A stretch of 64,000 nt of DNA from NCBI GenBank assembly GCA_030789695.1, contig CM061142.1:799915610-799979609 (forward strand), given 5' to 3'. The position numbers were made by a program, and so were the translations under genes. Under the pieces are notes generated by a model. The model did no database searches. It saw nothing but the letters and a program-made list of their open reading frames with translations, and had not been told where the DNA came from. Shown here in pieces: positions 1 through 10,699 of this stretch. Position 1 is the first letter of the stretch, and each line of letters starts with the position of its first letter. Source of the DNA: Scilla litardierei. Lineage: Eukaryota; Streptophyta; Magnoliopsida; Asparagales; Asparagaceae.

Positions 1-658
1 CGTTCTTAGACCGACTAAACGATAAACAGTAGCTTAGGAGAAATTTGGCATGAACAGTAAATCACAACTAGTCGGTCAAAGAAGCATCACTGACCGACTA
101 GTTCACAAACTAGTCGGTCGGTGAGTCAACGTAGACCGACTAACTGTAAACAGTACTGAACAAGAAATTAAGGAATCAAACTAGTCGGTCCAAGAAGCAT
201 TGCTGACCGACTAGATCACCATCTAGTCGGTCAGTACATGTTCTTGTACCAACTAACATGCACAAACAAGTCCGAATCGAAGCGCGATGCTTCGAGGAAG
301 TTAGAATGAACTTGTGCAAGGATCCTAGAGCTACGAAATGAGCGTAATAAAGATAGAAACGTAAGATATACTCAAGGCTTAACATTCTATATATCGAAGC
401 TAAAAGACTATAAATAAAACCTTAAAGAACGGTCTTCGAGAGCTTCGATTAAATCTTCATGACTTCCAAAACGATCCAAGAGCTTCAACGAAGCTTTAGG
501 CAATGAGTACGTGCTTTGGGAAGTCTTGAGATGTCGCTTTGAATATTCTCGTGAATTTGGCGACGATCTCCAATACTGCGCTCACAGATTGTTAGTTCAT
601 GAATTATTTATGTTTGCTCATCATCCAAAACCAAATCCGGGGAGTCCAATATTCAACA
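1..658 (-). mobile_element. Partial Sirevirus LTR, family B, cut by the window edge
   Basis: On the minus strand this matches the first ~650 bases of the family B LTR found whole at 45718-47461 and 56506-58243. The LTR start (TGTTGAATATTGG on the minus strand) ends exactly at 658, and the next bases are Athila integrase sequence, so this is the outer edge of an element that continues to the left. Since the start of the LTR faces right, it is the 5' LTR of a minus-strand copy or a solo LTR; the window cannot tell. A 69-codon frame inside it recurs in all family B LTRs but lies in non-coding U3. Confidence 0.9.
9..236. repeat. Palindrome array GACCGACTAG...CTAGTCGGTC in LTR U3
   Basis: Repeated GACCGACTAG and its reverse complement CTAGTCGGTC occur in paired inverted order, for example at 84-118 and 203-236. 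The arrangement is that of the family B LTR arrays further right. Confidence 0.9.
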
Positions 659-2868
659 CTTACTGTTTTTTCCAGGATGATTTTTATCTCCCTATTAGAT
701 ACTTCCACTTGGCTGCTGGTCTGAGGGTGGTAGGCGAGGGCGACCTTGTGATGAACCCCATACTTTTTCAGCATCGCCTCGAATTTTCTTTCGATAAAAT
801 GACTCCCTCCGTCGCTTATAATCATCCGAGGGACTACGAAGCGAGGGAAAATAGTATTCTTGAAAAATTTTGCCACTATCCTCGCGTTGTTTGTCGGGGT
901 GGCTATGGCTTCCACCCATTTCGAGACATAATCAACGGCAACCAAGATATACTTGTTGCCGTTACTAGATGGGAAGGGCACCATGAAATCGATGCCCCAG
1001 TAGTCAAATAGCTCTATCTCCAAGATGCCGTGGAGGGGTGTTTCATTCTTCTTTGTGATATTCCCAGTCCTCTGGCATCTGTCGCACTTCCTTATATATT
1101 CGTTAGCATCCCTGAATATAGTAGGTCAGTAGAAACCACTTTGAAGAATTTTCGCCGTGGTCTTGGTGACCGCTGCGTGCCCACCACACGGCTGATCGTG
1201 GCAATGCGACATGATGGAGGTTGCTTCTTCTTTTGGGATACATCGTCTGATGATCCCATCGGCGCACGTCCTGTACAAATATGGGTCATCCCAGAAATAG
1301 CTTTTTGCATCATGTAGGAACTTCCTCCTTGAATAGGTCGCCAACCCGTGCGGAACTATCCCACTCACCAAATAATTCGCTATGTCAACGTACCAGGGGG
1401 GCTTCAGAGGTATCTGCTGCAAAGAGCTGTTCACCGGTGAATGAATCGTCAATCAGTGAGCTGTTGTCCCCGTGCCTCTGAATCAATCGCGACAAATGGT
1501 CTGCTACCACGTTTTCTGCTCCCTTCTTGTCCTTGATCTCGACGTCAAATTCTTGGAGCAGAAGGATCCACCGTATTAGACGTGGTTTAGCATCCTTCTT
1601 GCTCAGCAGATATTTCAATGCCGTGTGGTCCGTGTGGATGATCAACTTGGACCCCAGAAGGTAGGATCTAAACTTCTCTATAGAATAGACTACGGCTAGC
1701 AGCTCTTTCTCCGTGGTAGTGTAGTTCTTTTGAGCATCGTCCAGGGTTTTGCTAGCTTAGTATATAGCGTGGAGTTTCCCCTCCTTTCTTTGGACGAGCA
1801 CAACTCCCACTGCTTGGTCACTAGCATCACACATAAGCTCAAACGGTAGAGTCCAGTCTGGTGGCTGTATAATCGGCGCCGAGATGAGAGCTTCCTTTAG
1901 CCTGTTGAAAGCTTGCAAACAAGCATCAGTAAACACAAAGGGAGCGTCCTTAGCTAGGAGCTCCGTGAGAGGGCGAGCAATATTGGAGAAATATTTTATA
2001 AAACATCAGTAAAAACTGGCATGCCCCAGAAAACCACGGATATCCTTGAGGTTAGTAGGCGGCGGCAAGCTTTTAATAACCTCAATCTTGGCCTTGTCAA
2101 CCTCAATTCCTTTAGAGGTAATGACATGCCCAAGAACCACTCCTTCTGTCACCATAAAGTGACATTTCTCCCAATTCAAAGTAAGGTTGTTATCCTGGCA
2201 TCGCTCCAAGAACTTTGATAAATTATCTAAGCAACTATCAAACTCGGTGTCATAGACGGAAAAATCATCCATGAAGACCTCCATGATATTCTCGATGAAA
2301 TCTGAGAAAATGGACGTCATACACCTTTGAAATGTGGCAGGCGCATTACAAAGCCCAAACTGCATTCTTCGATAAGCGAAGGTACTGTAAGGGCAAGTGA
2401 ACGTCGTTTTCTCTTGGTCCTCCCGGTGCAATGGGATCTGGAAAAATCCGGAGTATCCGTCTAAGTAGCAGAAATATTTGTGCTTGGCTAGGCGTTCGAG
2501 CATTTGGTTTATGAAGGGCAGAGGGTAATGGTCCTTCCTGGTGGTTTTGTTAAGTTTCCTATAATCAATACACATGCGCCACCCGGTGACAGTCCTAGTG
2601 GAGATTACTTCATTTTTTTCGTTTTTCACGACTGTCATGCCCCCTTTTTAGGGACAACCTGCACGGGACTAACCCATTTACTATCGAAAATGGGATAAAT
2701 GATGTCAGCCTCTAAAAGTTTCAGGACCTCCTTTTTCACCACCTCCTTCATGTTGGAGTTTAACCACCTTTGAGGCTCAATGGAGGTGGCATCCTTGTCC
2801 TCAAGGTGAATTCTATGCGTACAAATGGTCTCGCTAATACCCTTCAGGTCAGAGATGTTATACCCTAT
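659..2868 (-). pseudogene. Athila-type Ty3-gypsy pol remnant: RT, RNase H, integrase
   Basis: Read leftwards, this holds the end of the pre-RT region, reverse transcriptase (2006-2638, with the FMDDFSVY catalytic box and FGLCNAPATFQRCM), RNase H (about 1385-1980, [11 protein letters not shown] and DHLSRL), the integrase H2C2 zinc finger (about 1126-1250) and the integrase core (659-1023, with WGIDFM and SDGGSHF supplying two catalytic Asp). The wording matches Athila-lineage gypsy polyproteins. It is dead: the frame changes near 2638 (a G run one base short after VPKKG), again near 1450 and again before the integrase core. The integrase C-terminus is cut by the LTR at 658. The RT start is separated from its upstream part by the solo LTR at 2869-4641. 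Confidence 0.9.
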
Positions 2869-4641
2869 TGGTGGGCTCCGAAAGGTGCTTCTCTCAAGCG
2901 CAAGAGTCCGTTCAAGTAGTAAATCTGGGAGTCCAGATGTCGAATCCTTGGGAGAATCTGTTGAAACCACAAGTCTAAATCAAATAGAGTAACTACGAAT
3001 AAAATCTAAGCACTTTAATAGTGATGGTGAAGGTGATATGAAAAGTGTGTGATGATGGAATTGTTACATGCGAACAACGAACTCTAATTTGTGAAAAATA
3101 GATATAAAAGGCATGTACATGGCATGTGTTCATTAGGATCAGCGAATCGTAAGCTTTGGTTGATCAATTATAACACAACGAAACCTCCTTTTGAGAGCGA
3201 ATCGTCGGAAGATGTCCTTTTGGGAGTTAACGCGTCAATTCTAATAATATATCGCTAAAGTTGTAAACGTATATATGAAGTATGAAGCTCTCTTTTGGAG
3301 AGATCAAATCTCACCCTTGTGGGGTGATCATCTACTTAGAACAATTCTTTTGGAATACGAAAAAATAGATTTAAGAGCGACGATTAAAACTTTAGCAAAT
3401 ACAACGATTAAGCGCAATAACACAACCAAAGAATACGATTCACATCACCTAATTAATCCATACCATGCACATAAAATATTTAGCTACTCATGGTGCAAAA
3501 ATAAACAATTTTCAGATCAGAATTCATAGGTTTAATAGCAAAATACGGAAGTTTAGAGGCAAAATACAAGCTAAAACACCCAAATACAAGCTAAAGTTGA
3601 AGAGAATATCACCAAATCTCTCTGAAAAGTCTTCAAAACTCTCTGGAAATTAGAAACTAGGCTCTGGAATTTTACAAAATTTTTGCAGAAGAAAATACGG
3701 CTCCTAAGTGCTCCAATACGCCAATAATACGCCCAAAAACCCTAGAATACGCTTAAATAATAAGATTGCGGGTTTATTGGGCTTAACGGGTTCAAACCCG
3801 CACAGTAATCGCACCCGAATTGATCTCAGCCGTAGATCTGGAGCGGGGCATTTTGTGGCCGTCGATCGCAGCGGGATCGCACGACAACGCGCCACGTGTC
3901 CGCCAAATCGGATCCTCTCGCATCCGCTTGCAACCCGAACCCACGTCGCCTTTCATCCTACCCGTTCGTTCAAGCGGGCGGTGGCCAGGATCGCGCCACG
4001 TAGCTCAATGTTCGTCGAATAGGATTCGGATGCGGGATTCATGCTGGTCGTCGGATCGCCATCGGACGCATCAGCGTCGCCCACGTCGCCGCTTGCTTTT
4101 GCGCCCGCTCCGCTCACTCGTACGCCGTTGGATGGAGGATCGACGAACGCGATCGAGCCACGTTGCCAAGCAGATCCGCCCTCGTCGCTTCGTCTACGGG
4201 TGATGGGGGCCGTTAGATGCGGATCGAGCGGGCGACGTCTTGCCACGTCGCTTATGCGCTGAGCGCCGTCCGATACGGTGGGGAAACGCGGTGATGACGC
4301 CGCGTGGCACTCCAAGATTCGTGCGCCGTATATTAAAATGTATTTCTTCTGTATTTCCTCAATTAAATGGTATTCTGCATTCAAAAATTCACAGTAATTA
4401 GCACAGATCTCAGAAAAATACAAATAAATAGTCGTTGGAATCGTAAGATCGAGACGGTGCTAGGAAAAATATAATAAGTGCAGAAATACTTCGTTAAATT
4501 CTGTTTTGTGCTTAAATAGTGTGTTTTCTCTAATAAATAAATGTGTGGAAAATACGTATGAATTAGAGAGCAATGTAGCATCATATAGGCACAAAGTATT
4601 GCTAGATGAGGGGTTAAATACGCAATATTCAACCCAAATCA
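2869..4641 (-). mobile_element. Solo LTR inside Athila pol, with target duplication
   Basis: This 1773-bp block interrupts the pol reading frame between the residues RKVIG and YNISDLKGIS. The sequence CCTAT stands on both sides (2864-2868 and 4642-4646) and the block runs TG...CA, as an LTR does. There is no second LTR and no coding region inside, so a solo LTR fits best. On the minus strand a TATTTAAG box (3752-3759) is followed by CTAGGGTTT leader sequence, which gives the orientation. The family is not identified and it is not the host Athila LTR. A TG...CA non-autonomous element is the alternative. Confidence 0.75.
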
Positions 4642-4646
4642 CCTAT

Positions 4647-5567
4647 CACTTTTCTGTAAGATCTAAGGATTTTTAGGAGACTCTCTAATTGGGGTTCCGT
4701 GAGGGCCGCATTTACAATGACGGGATAAGTTGAATCTTCCCCCAGAAAAGCATATTTCAAATTAGCGGGGAGGGGTTTCAGTTCTACCTGAGGGGGTGAT
4801 GTACCTCCGGCGTCTCTTGCTTGTGAGAATGACGCATCCTCAATCTCGGGTTCGGAGGGTGAAAACTCTTCATTTGCGGAATCATAGGAGGAACAGGGAG
4901 ATGATGGCGCGTCAAGGCACATGTCTGCAACTTCCACTCCCATAGTGCACCTGTCAAAAGAAGCAAGGTGTTCAGGCATGTGTTCGCTGTCAGACATAAA
5001 GTCCGGAGTACTTCCCTGATTGATGTGGGTTTGAGATAGAGATAGATTTGGGGATTCGTCATAGGCGTGTTCTTCGCATGCCGAAATCTACGGAGGGATA
5101 TCGTTATAGAAACGTAATGTATCTCCCTCGTACCGCACATAAGTTCCATTAGCTATGGCAACACCATCCAGGGCGTCTGCATTATGGAAAGCGGTTGCGA
5201 TGAAAACTGAGAGTTCTTGCGTAGATGGGTCGTCTGTAGGAAATTCAACTGGGCCATTGGCCCATACGTCAGCCACCACGCTCTCTAATATCTCAAGCAT
5301 ATGAGAATTGTGTAGCGATTCCATTTGATGAGCTTCTCCCCAATAGGCATCAATAGATGGAGCCTCAATGGTTTGAAGATGCATCATGTCCTCTTCAAAG
5401 TTTACTTGAATATCATATTCGATTGTACCTGCATCAGAAACCTGATTCATTAAATAATCCATGACTAGTTGCTGCTTTGTGTTACCTGCAACGTAGGTTC
5501 CCGAACCAATAAATCGAACTGCATCGATCAGTTCTCTCGTTGCGCATTCAACCATGAACTCGTCCAT
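4647..5567 (-). pseudogene. Athila remnant, 5' part: unusual ORF joined to pre-RT pol segment
   Basis: One minus-strand frame runs from an ATG at 5567 to the solo LTR, broken by a single TAG at 5088-5090. The downstream end (about 4660-4800) is recognisable gypsy pol just before RT, with VELKPLPANLKYAFLGED. The first ~160 codons (from MDEFMVECATREL) are acidic and I do not recognise them. They begin only ~260 bases after the primer site, where a normal Athila element has more than 2 kb of gag and protease. The usual gag, zinc knuckle and protease motifs are absent. Inference: a deletion derivative that lost gag-protease, or a replacement of that region. The leader between 5568 and 5830 shows nothing else. 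Confidence 0.65.
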
Positions 5568-5830
5568 GTGCGAGTCTTGGAAGCCATGTAAATGATAAGG
5601 AGAGAAACTAAACTACTCTGAATAGCTATCAGAGTCGCATGTCCACTGCACTTGCATTCCATCTCCATTGTGCCCGATTGGTAAGGAGGTAATAGCTAGC
5701 TGGAGGAGGATGTTAGCAGCAAGGCAGATAAAATAGAAAAAGAATGAAAATGGCGGGAAGGTGAGAGATGGTAAGAATGCTAGAAAACTTCTCAAAATAA
5801 AAATAAAACCGAGATAAGATCACTATTGTC

Positions 5831-5850
5831 GTTCCCCGGCAACAGCGCCA
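5831..5850 (-). other. Primer binding site, tRNA-Asp type
   Basis: On the minus strand the sequence reads TGGCGCTGTTGCCGGGGAAC, the usual Athila/Tat primer site. It lies six bases inside the end of the LTR at 5857 and sets the orientation of the whole gypsy remnant. Confidence 0.85.
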
Positions 5851-5856
5851 AAAACT

Positions 5857-7520
5857 TGACGCACCCGCAATCTACACCTAGGATCCACCTGGCGTTGTCA
5901 CGATCGCCAGGCGTGATATGGCTCCTAGGCTACGACTTCAGGCTCAATCCGCAAGCGGACAGTGTCGAGTTATAGTATAAAAGATAGTCAAATCCCACAT
6001 GGACGGTGATAGTGTCCGTGATAATCTCAGTCTATTTCTAAATCTAGAAGTAGGGTAGCGGTCGGAGTGAAAGATTCGGGTTGATTGTTGTTGTTGTGTA
6101 ATATAATAAAAAGGACTAAGGCTTTAGGGATCACCACTAGGATCGTTGGGGGTGGATGTTAGATAGGTTCCATACGTTGCATTAGGGTTAGGGAATTAAT
6201 CCCCCAATTCATACCACTCTCGTGGGTTAGAATTGTGGGGTATTTCGGTGGCTCTCGTTGACGGGCGGTTGCCGTCAACGGAGCGGTATAGTTCGTCGAT
6301 GGATCCCCTTAAGGTGCGAGCTGGGCATGGTCACGTGCCTTGATTGGATCCACCGATTTCCCTATTCGAATCCCTAGATACCCCTTAAGCACATCAATTC
6401 CACAGACCGTGGGCATGATCTCAGTATGGGTTATCTACGGATTCGGTAGGATCTACCGAAATACAACCCTAAATCCCCAATTCAACACGAGGATCCAGAT
6501 CTACATTTTCCCCCTAAAATCCTAGGGTTCGCCCATCAACCCTAGAGTAGATCTACTCACTCATGATGGTAGGAGCGCACAAAAATATCAATATCGCAGA
6601 GGAAAACATTTTAGCAATAAAGAAATTAGGGCTAAAAATAACTTACAGCGAGAACGAACGAAGAACAGGTCCCGAAAAAAATAGTAAACGCTAATCTTCA
6701 ATTATAGATCCAGAAATTCACTACAATAATTAATCTAAGAATCTGTACAAGAAATCGCTCTCCGCTCCTCTCAAAAATTCAAAACAAAACTCAGAATGAA
6801 CTCCCCTTCAGCTGAGCCCGCAATCGCGAGCTTCAGCTGCTGCACAGATCGCGTGCATCGCGCATTCAAAATCTTTCCAGAAATGCCCTGGGAAGTGCCG
6901 ACCGAGTAGGCTACTCGGTCCGAGCATCAGCTGCTCGGTCAGAAATTCGGCCCGCGTAGGCAAGCTGCTCGGCTGCTTGGAGATCGGGAAGTCAACCTAT
7001 CCAGACCGAGTAGTCCCTGCTCGGGCCAGGTAGGATCGGCTCGGTCTGGGGCTCGGGCGCTGCTCGGGCAGTGAAATATGGGGCTATCTGACCGAGCAGA
7101 TGAGCTGCTCGGTCCGGATCAACCTGTATCTGCTGCTTTTGCAAAGTGACACGGCTCGGTCCGAGCAGCAAGCTGCTCGGGCCGAGCATTTTCTGGGAAA
7201 CTCAATGTGCTGCAGCAACAGGGGCTTCTCTCTCTGCTTTTTCTCTTTCTTCTCTTCATTCTCTCCTCCAACAGCTCCGAGAACACGGCGAACTCCTCCG
7301 GATCCCTGCCAACAAGCTCATGAGCGCGTAGGATGTGTCCATACACAGGCGGGGGTCCAAATCGCTCCAAAATCCCTGAAAACTCAAAATATACTACGAA
7401 ACTCGAAATAACGTCAGAAATACCAAAATCGCAGAAAAAAGTGGGTTTTCGACGTGAAAATGACATGTAATGCAATGGGAACATGATATGAAAATGATGT
7501 AAAATATGGACACATCAACA
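5857..7520 (-). mobile_element. 5' LTR of the Athila-like element
   Basis: It is bounded on the left by the primer site (LTR end GCGTCA on the minus strand) and on the right by TGTTGATGTGTCC on the minus strand, giving 1664 bp with TG...CA termini. No partner LTR is in the window because the element runs left beyond base 1, so the right boundary is inferred from the termini alone. It contains its own palindrome array (6898-7192). The 28 bases 7521-7548 between this LTR and element 1 are older host DNA. Confidence 0.6.
6898..7192. repeat. Palindrome array GACCGAGTAG / CTGCTCGGTC in Athila LTR
   Basis: Inverted pairs of GACCGAG(T/C)AG and CT(A/G)CTCGGTC occur at 6900-6920, 6920-6940, 7003-7030, 7089-7118 and 7150-7190. 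The 21-base palindrome at 6900-6920 is almost perfect. The design resembles the family B Sirevirus array but the core is ACCGAG rather than ACCGAC. Confidence 0.85.
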
Positions 7521-8007
7521 CGTGCGGCTTCATCCACTGTGAACGGGCTGTTGGAACTTGGTATTTCCATCCTCTCTTCAATAAGGTTTTGATGTGACAA
7601 ATCAATATATTTCATGTTACTAACTTTATCTATGCAGATGTGCAGCTACAACGCAAATTCATTCACATCACGCATTTGATCAAAGTACAAGGATCCTCTG
7701 CAAAAACAACCTTGCTACTCAAATTACGTGTGAAACACGTATCTACGGAATGATGTAATTTTTACTTTTTAGATAGCTTCAGGGCCTTGGTTATATCATA
7801 TCATATATCCCTAAAGCTCAAATCTACATCATCTCCTAACTCATTTGATCCTAAGTCAAAATTCGTATTTTTTAAGTATTAGCCTACTAGGATTTATCCT
7901 AGCCTACCAAAACAGTTATATTTTGACTTGATACTTTCAGACAAGGATCTATCCGTTGTCTATTCCACGTCACCAAAATTTTGTGACCGTTTGTTACCGT
8001 TTCAAAA

Positions 8008-8039
8008 TTGGCAGGCTACGAATTTTCGTAGCATGCCAA
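8008..8039. promoter_or_regulatory. 32-base palindrome upstream of the LTR TATA box (element 1)
   Basis: The arms TTGGCAGGCTACGA and TCGTAGCATGCCAA surround a short AT centre. The same 32-base design occurs in the 3' LTR (17607-17638), just after pol (13801-13832) and before the 3' LTR (16903-16934). Confidence 0.8.
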
Positions 8040-8157
8040 AATGCTTTTGGGACTGAAACTTTCCAGAACAGTTTCTGACCGTTCTCCAACGTTCCTCTCA
8101 GTTTCTGAACGTTGTGCAACGTCTCTTTTAGAGTCGTTCACAACCGTTTCTAAAACC

Positions 8158-8164
8158 TATAAAA
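8158..8164 (+). promoter_or_regulatory. TATA box of element 1 LTR promoter
   Basis: TATAAAA followed by GGAGGGG, about 150 bases downstream of the palindrome. Transcription should start near 8190; the copy in the 3' LTR is at 17757-17763. Confidence 0.75.
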
Positions 8165-8862
8165 GGAGGGGTACCCCCTCTCATTTTCCACACACTTTCC
8201 TCTTCTAAATTCTGATTTTGTTGAAAGCAAGTCTTTAATTTTCTTAAGTAATTCTGCCATTAGTTGTTCTTTTCTTATTTGTAAGAAGAAATCATTAGAT
8301 TTCTCTCTTCATTTAAGAACGGAAGAACTTGGATTTTCAACATCACTTTTGGAAAGTTGTTTGTGTTCATAATTGCAAGAAGATATCAATAGATCTCTCT
8401 CTTCTTTTATGAACCAGAGAACTTCAAGTGTTGCGCTTCATTACATATCTTTTACATCTTGAAGTTCATCTTCTAAACACCATCCTTGAATTCATTCTCT
8501 GAAATTTATAACAAGGCTATAGGTGTTTTTCTATTTCTTATTTAACAGGTTGGAATCTCTGTTTAGAGATTGTACAAAGTTTGGGACACGGGGAGTGTCG
8601 CCATTTTTGTAAGTTCGTGCTTGCGGGGCAAGTGATTATAGTGGATTGAAAATCTCTACGGGGTAGAGGACTGGAGTAGGATCACAAGGATCCGAACCAG
8701 GATAAATCTCTGTGTTTGCGATTGGTTTAATTTTCAGCACTTGTCATTTTATTTCTGTGCCATCTTTGCAAATATTACTAACATTTTATTTGCGACAATT
8801 TTTTAATATACACTATTCACCCCCCCTCTAGTGTATTGATCCTTACAGGCTAAAATTACATT

Positions 8863-8874
8863 TGGTATCAGAGC
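8863..8874 (+). other. Primer binding site (initiator tRNA-Met)
   Basis: TGGTATCAGAGC, the standard plant copia primer site, two bases after the 5' LTR. Confidence 0.95.
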
Positions 8875-8883
8875 AAGGTTAAG

Positions 8884-10623
8884 ATGGCAGCAAGTTCCTC
8901 AAACATGAACGCAGTTCCACACAACTACAATCAGCATCCTGAAGGGCACTCTCAAACTCGTCCTCCTCTATTTGATGGTTCAAATTACTCATATTGGAAA
9001 ATACGAATGGAGATTCATCTCCAAAGTATGAATTATGAGATTTGGGACATCGTAGAGTCAGGATACGAAAAGCCAACAACTCCTGTTGCTGATTGGACCG
9101 CCAACGACAAAGCTGCAAAAACCAACAACTCAAAGGCCATGAATGCTTTATTTTGTGCTATGGATAAACATGAGTTTAATCGGGTATCACAGGCCAAAAG
9201 TGCTAAGGAAATTTGGCATATACTCGAGGTAACTCATGAAGGAACCAGTAAAGTGAAGGAAACCAAGATTTCCGTTTTGGTTCACAAATTCGAATTGTTC
9301 AAGATGAAGGATCAAGAGACAATTGGAGAAATGAACACCAGGTTTACTTATATTATAAATTCTTTAAATGCTCTTGGAAAAACTTACACTTCTCTTGAGC
9401 AGGTTCGCAAGATTCTTAAAGCTTTAACTCCAGAATGGCGCCCAAAAATCACTGCAATTGAAGAAGCCAACGATCTTTCAACTTTATCTGTTGAAAATCT
9501 TATGGGTAACTTAATGGCCCATGAAGTTACATTACAAGATCAGAAAGAAGAATCAGAACAGAAGAAGAAAGTACTTGCCTTCAACGCAACATCAGATAAT
9601 GAAGATTCAGATGATGATATGGCATTCTTTGCCAAAAACTTCAGAAAATTCTTTCAGAAAGGTAAGTATAATAATTTTAAATCTAAGAATACTGATTCCT
9701 CTCTCTGCTTTAATTGCAATAAGCCAGGACATATGAAGAAAGACTGTCCACTTCTCAAAGCAAAGTTCAAAACTTCCAACAATGATCAATCTAGAAGAGA
9801 AAGGAGGTTTGACAAAATGAAAAAGGCATTTGCAGCAACATGGGATGATTCTTCAGATGATGAAGATGATGATCTAAATGAAAGTGCCAACATGTGCTTT
9901 ATGGCACAAGATGATGAAGATGAGGTAAGTTCTTTTAATAACGAAGAATTACTTGATGCATTAAAAGATCTCTATTCTCGTTTCAAAAAATTGAATAGTC
10001 AACATAAATCATTGAAACAGAATAATGATGATCTTCTTTCTAAATATCAAGAATTATCATCTTCTAAAAACACTGAGAATACTTCTTCTCAAGTTTTGGA
10101 TCTTAGTAAAGAGAATGTTATTCTCAAAACTAAGAATCTGGAACTACATACACAAATATCCGAAATGGATAAAAGTATTTCATCACTAAAGATGAAATAC
10201 GACGAAATGTCATCCAATGTTAATAAATTTAACAAAGGAAAGACTAATCTCGATGATTTGCTCAAAATTCAATATCCAGCAAATCATAGACTAGGATTGG
10301 GATATTCTAAAAAGGATGTACCCAAGACTTATAACACTTCTTCCTCTTGTGGAAAAACAACTTTTGTTAAACCACAAAAGAAGAATCATGCATTTATTTA
10401 TACGAAGAAAGTAAACACTTCTACTTCTTCCTCACAAAGAAATGTTACTAACATTTCAAAAACAATTTCTAGGAAACCTACTACAATTAGTATATGGGTT
10501 CCTAAGGATTCATGTTTAAATGATAGAAATATTTATATTTCTCATTTTATACATTCTATTGTTCATTCTAATAATTACATTAGAAAGCCAAATTCCACTT
10601 GGGTTTGGCTTCCTAAAATCTAA
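8884..10623 (+). CDS. gag: Gag polyprotein, Sirevirus element 1
   Basis: A 579-residue capsid/nucleocapsid protein. The N-terminal third has the copia gag pattern (FDGSNYSYWKIRMEIHL near residue 30, then a UBN2-like helical region with AKEIWHILEVTHEG). A CCHC zinc knuckle lies at residues 275-288 (C275, C278, H283, C288), followed by an acidic serine/aspartate stretch and a long predicted coiled coil (about 350-460). It ends with IWVPKDSCLNDR and TWVWLPKI. The ATG lies ten bases after the primer site. The coding frame is unbroken. It is shorter than the gag of families A and B because it lacks their His/Tyr-rich tail. Confidence 0.95.
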   Translation: MAASSSNMNAVPHNYNQHPEGHSQTRPPLFDGSNYSYWKIRMEIHLQSMNYEIWDIVESGYEKPTTPVADWTANDKAAKTNNSKAMNALFCAMDKHEFNRVSQAKSAKEIWHILEVTHEGTSKVKETKISVLVHKFELFKMKDQETIGEMNTRFTYIINSLNALGKTYTSLEQVRKILKALTPEWRPKITAIEEANDLSTLSVENLMGNLMAHEVTLQDQKEESEQKKKVLAFNATSDNEDSDDDMAFFAKNFRKFFQKGKYNNFKSKNTDSSLCFNCNKPGHMKKDCPLLKAKFKTSNNDQSRRERRFDKMKKAFAATWDDSSDDEDDDLNESANMCFMAQDDEDEVSSFNNEELLDALKDLYSRFKKLNSQHKSLKQNNDDLLSKYQELSSSKNTENTSSQVLDLSKENVILKTKNLELHTQISEMDKSISSLKMKYDEMSSNVNKFNKGKTNLDDLLKIQYPANHRLGLGYSKKDVPKTYNTSSSCGKTTFVKPQKKNHAFIYTKKVNTSTSSSQRNVTNISKTISRKPTTISIWVPKDSCLNDRNIYISHFIHSIVHSNNYIRKPNSTWVWLPKI

Positions 10624-10646
10624 TCCCAAGGACCCTCAAACAAAGG

Positions 10647-10675
10647 GTACCAATGCTTAATGTTTTATCTTTCAG
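10647..10675 (+). other. 29-nt GTACC-bounded GT...AG segment between gag and pol
   Basis: A GTACC starts at 10647 and another at 10676. The intervening 29 bases begin GT and end TTTCAG. Families A and B carry a segment of the same design at the same place. It holds the in-frame TAA that closes the region upstream of pol. Its function is unknown; see findings. Confidence 0.6.
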
Positions 10676-10699
10676 GTACCTAAGAAAGAAAGATGGATT

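Larger units (their letters stand above)
7549..8860 (+). repeat. 5' LTR of element 1
   Basis: It starts TGTTGGAACTTGG and ends AAATTACA, followed two bases later by the primer site. U3 has a 32-base palindrome at 8008-8039, then a TATAAAA box at 8158-8164. Near the 3' end a stem-loop (8810-8834, ACACTA...TAGTGT around a C run) is conserved in all Sireviruses here. Confidence 0.97.

Noticed and set aside
8863..8874. tRNA-Met-like sequence
   Set aside because: Only the 12-base primer complement is present; there is no tRNA gene around it. The same holds at 43355 and 47464.
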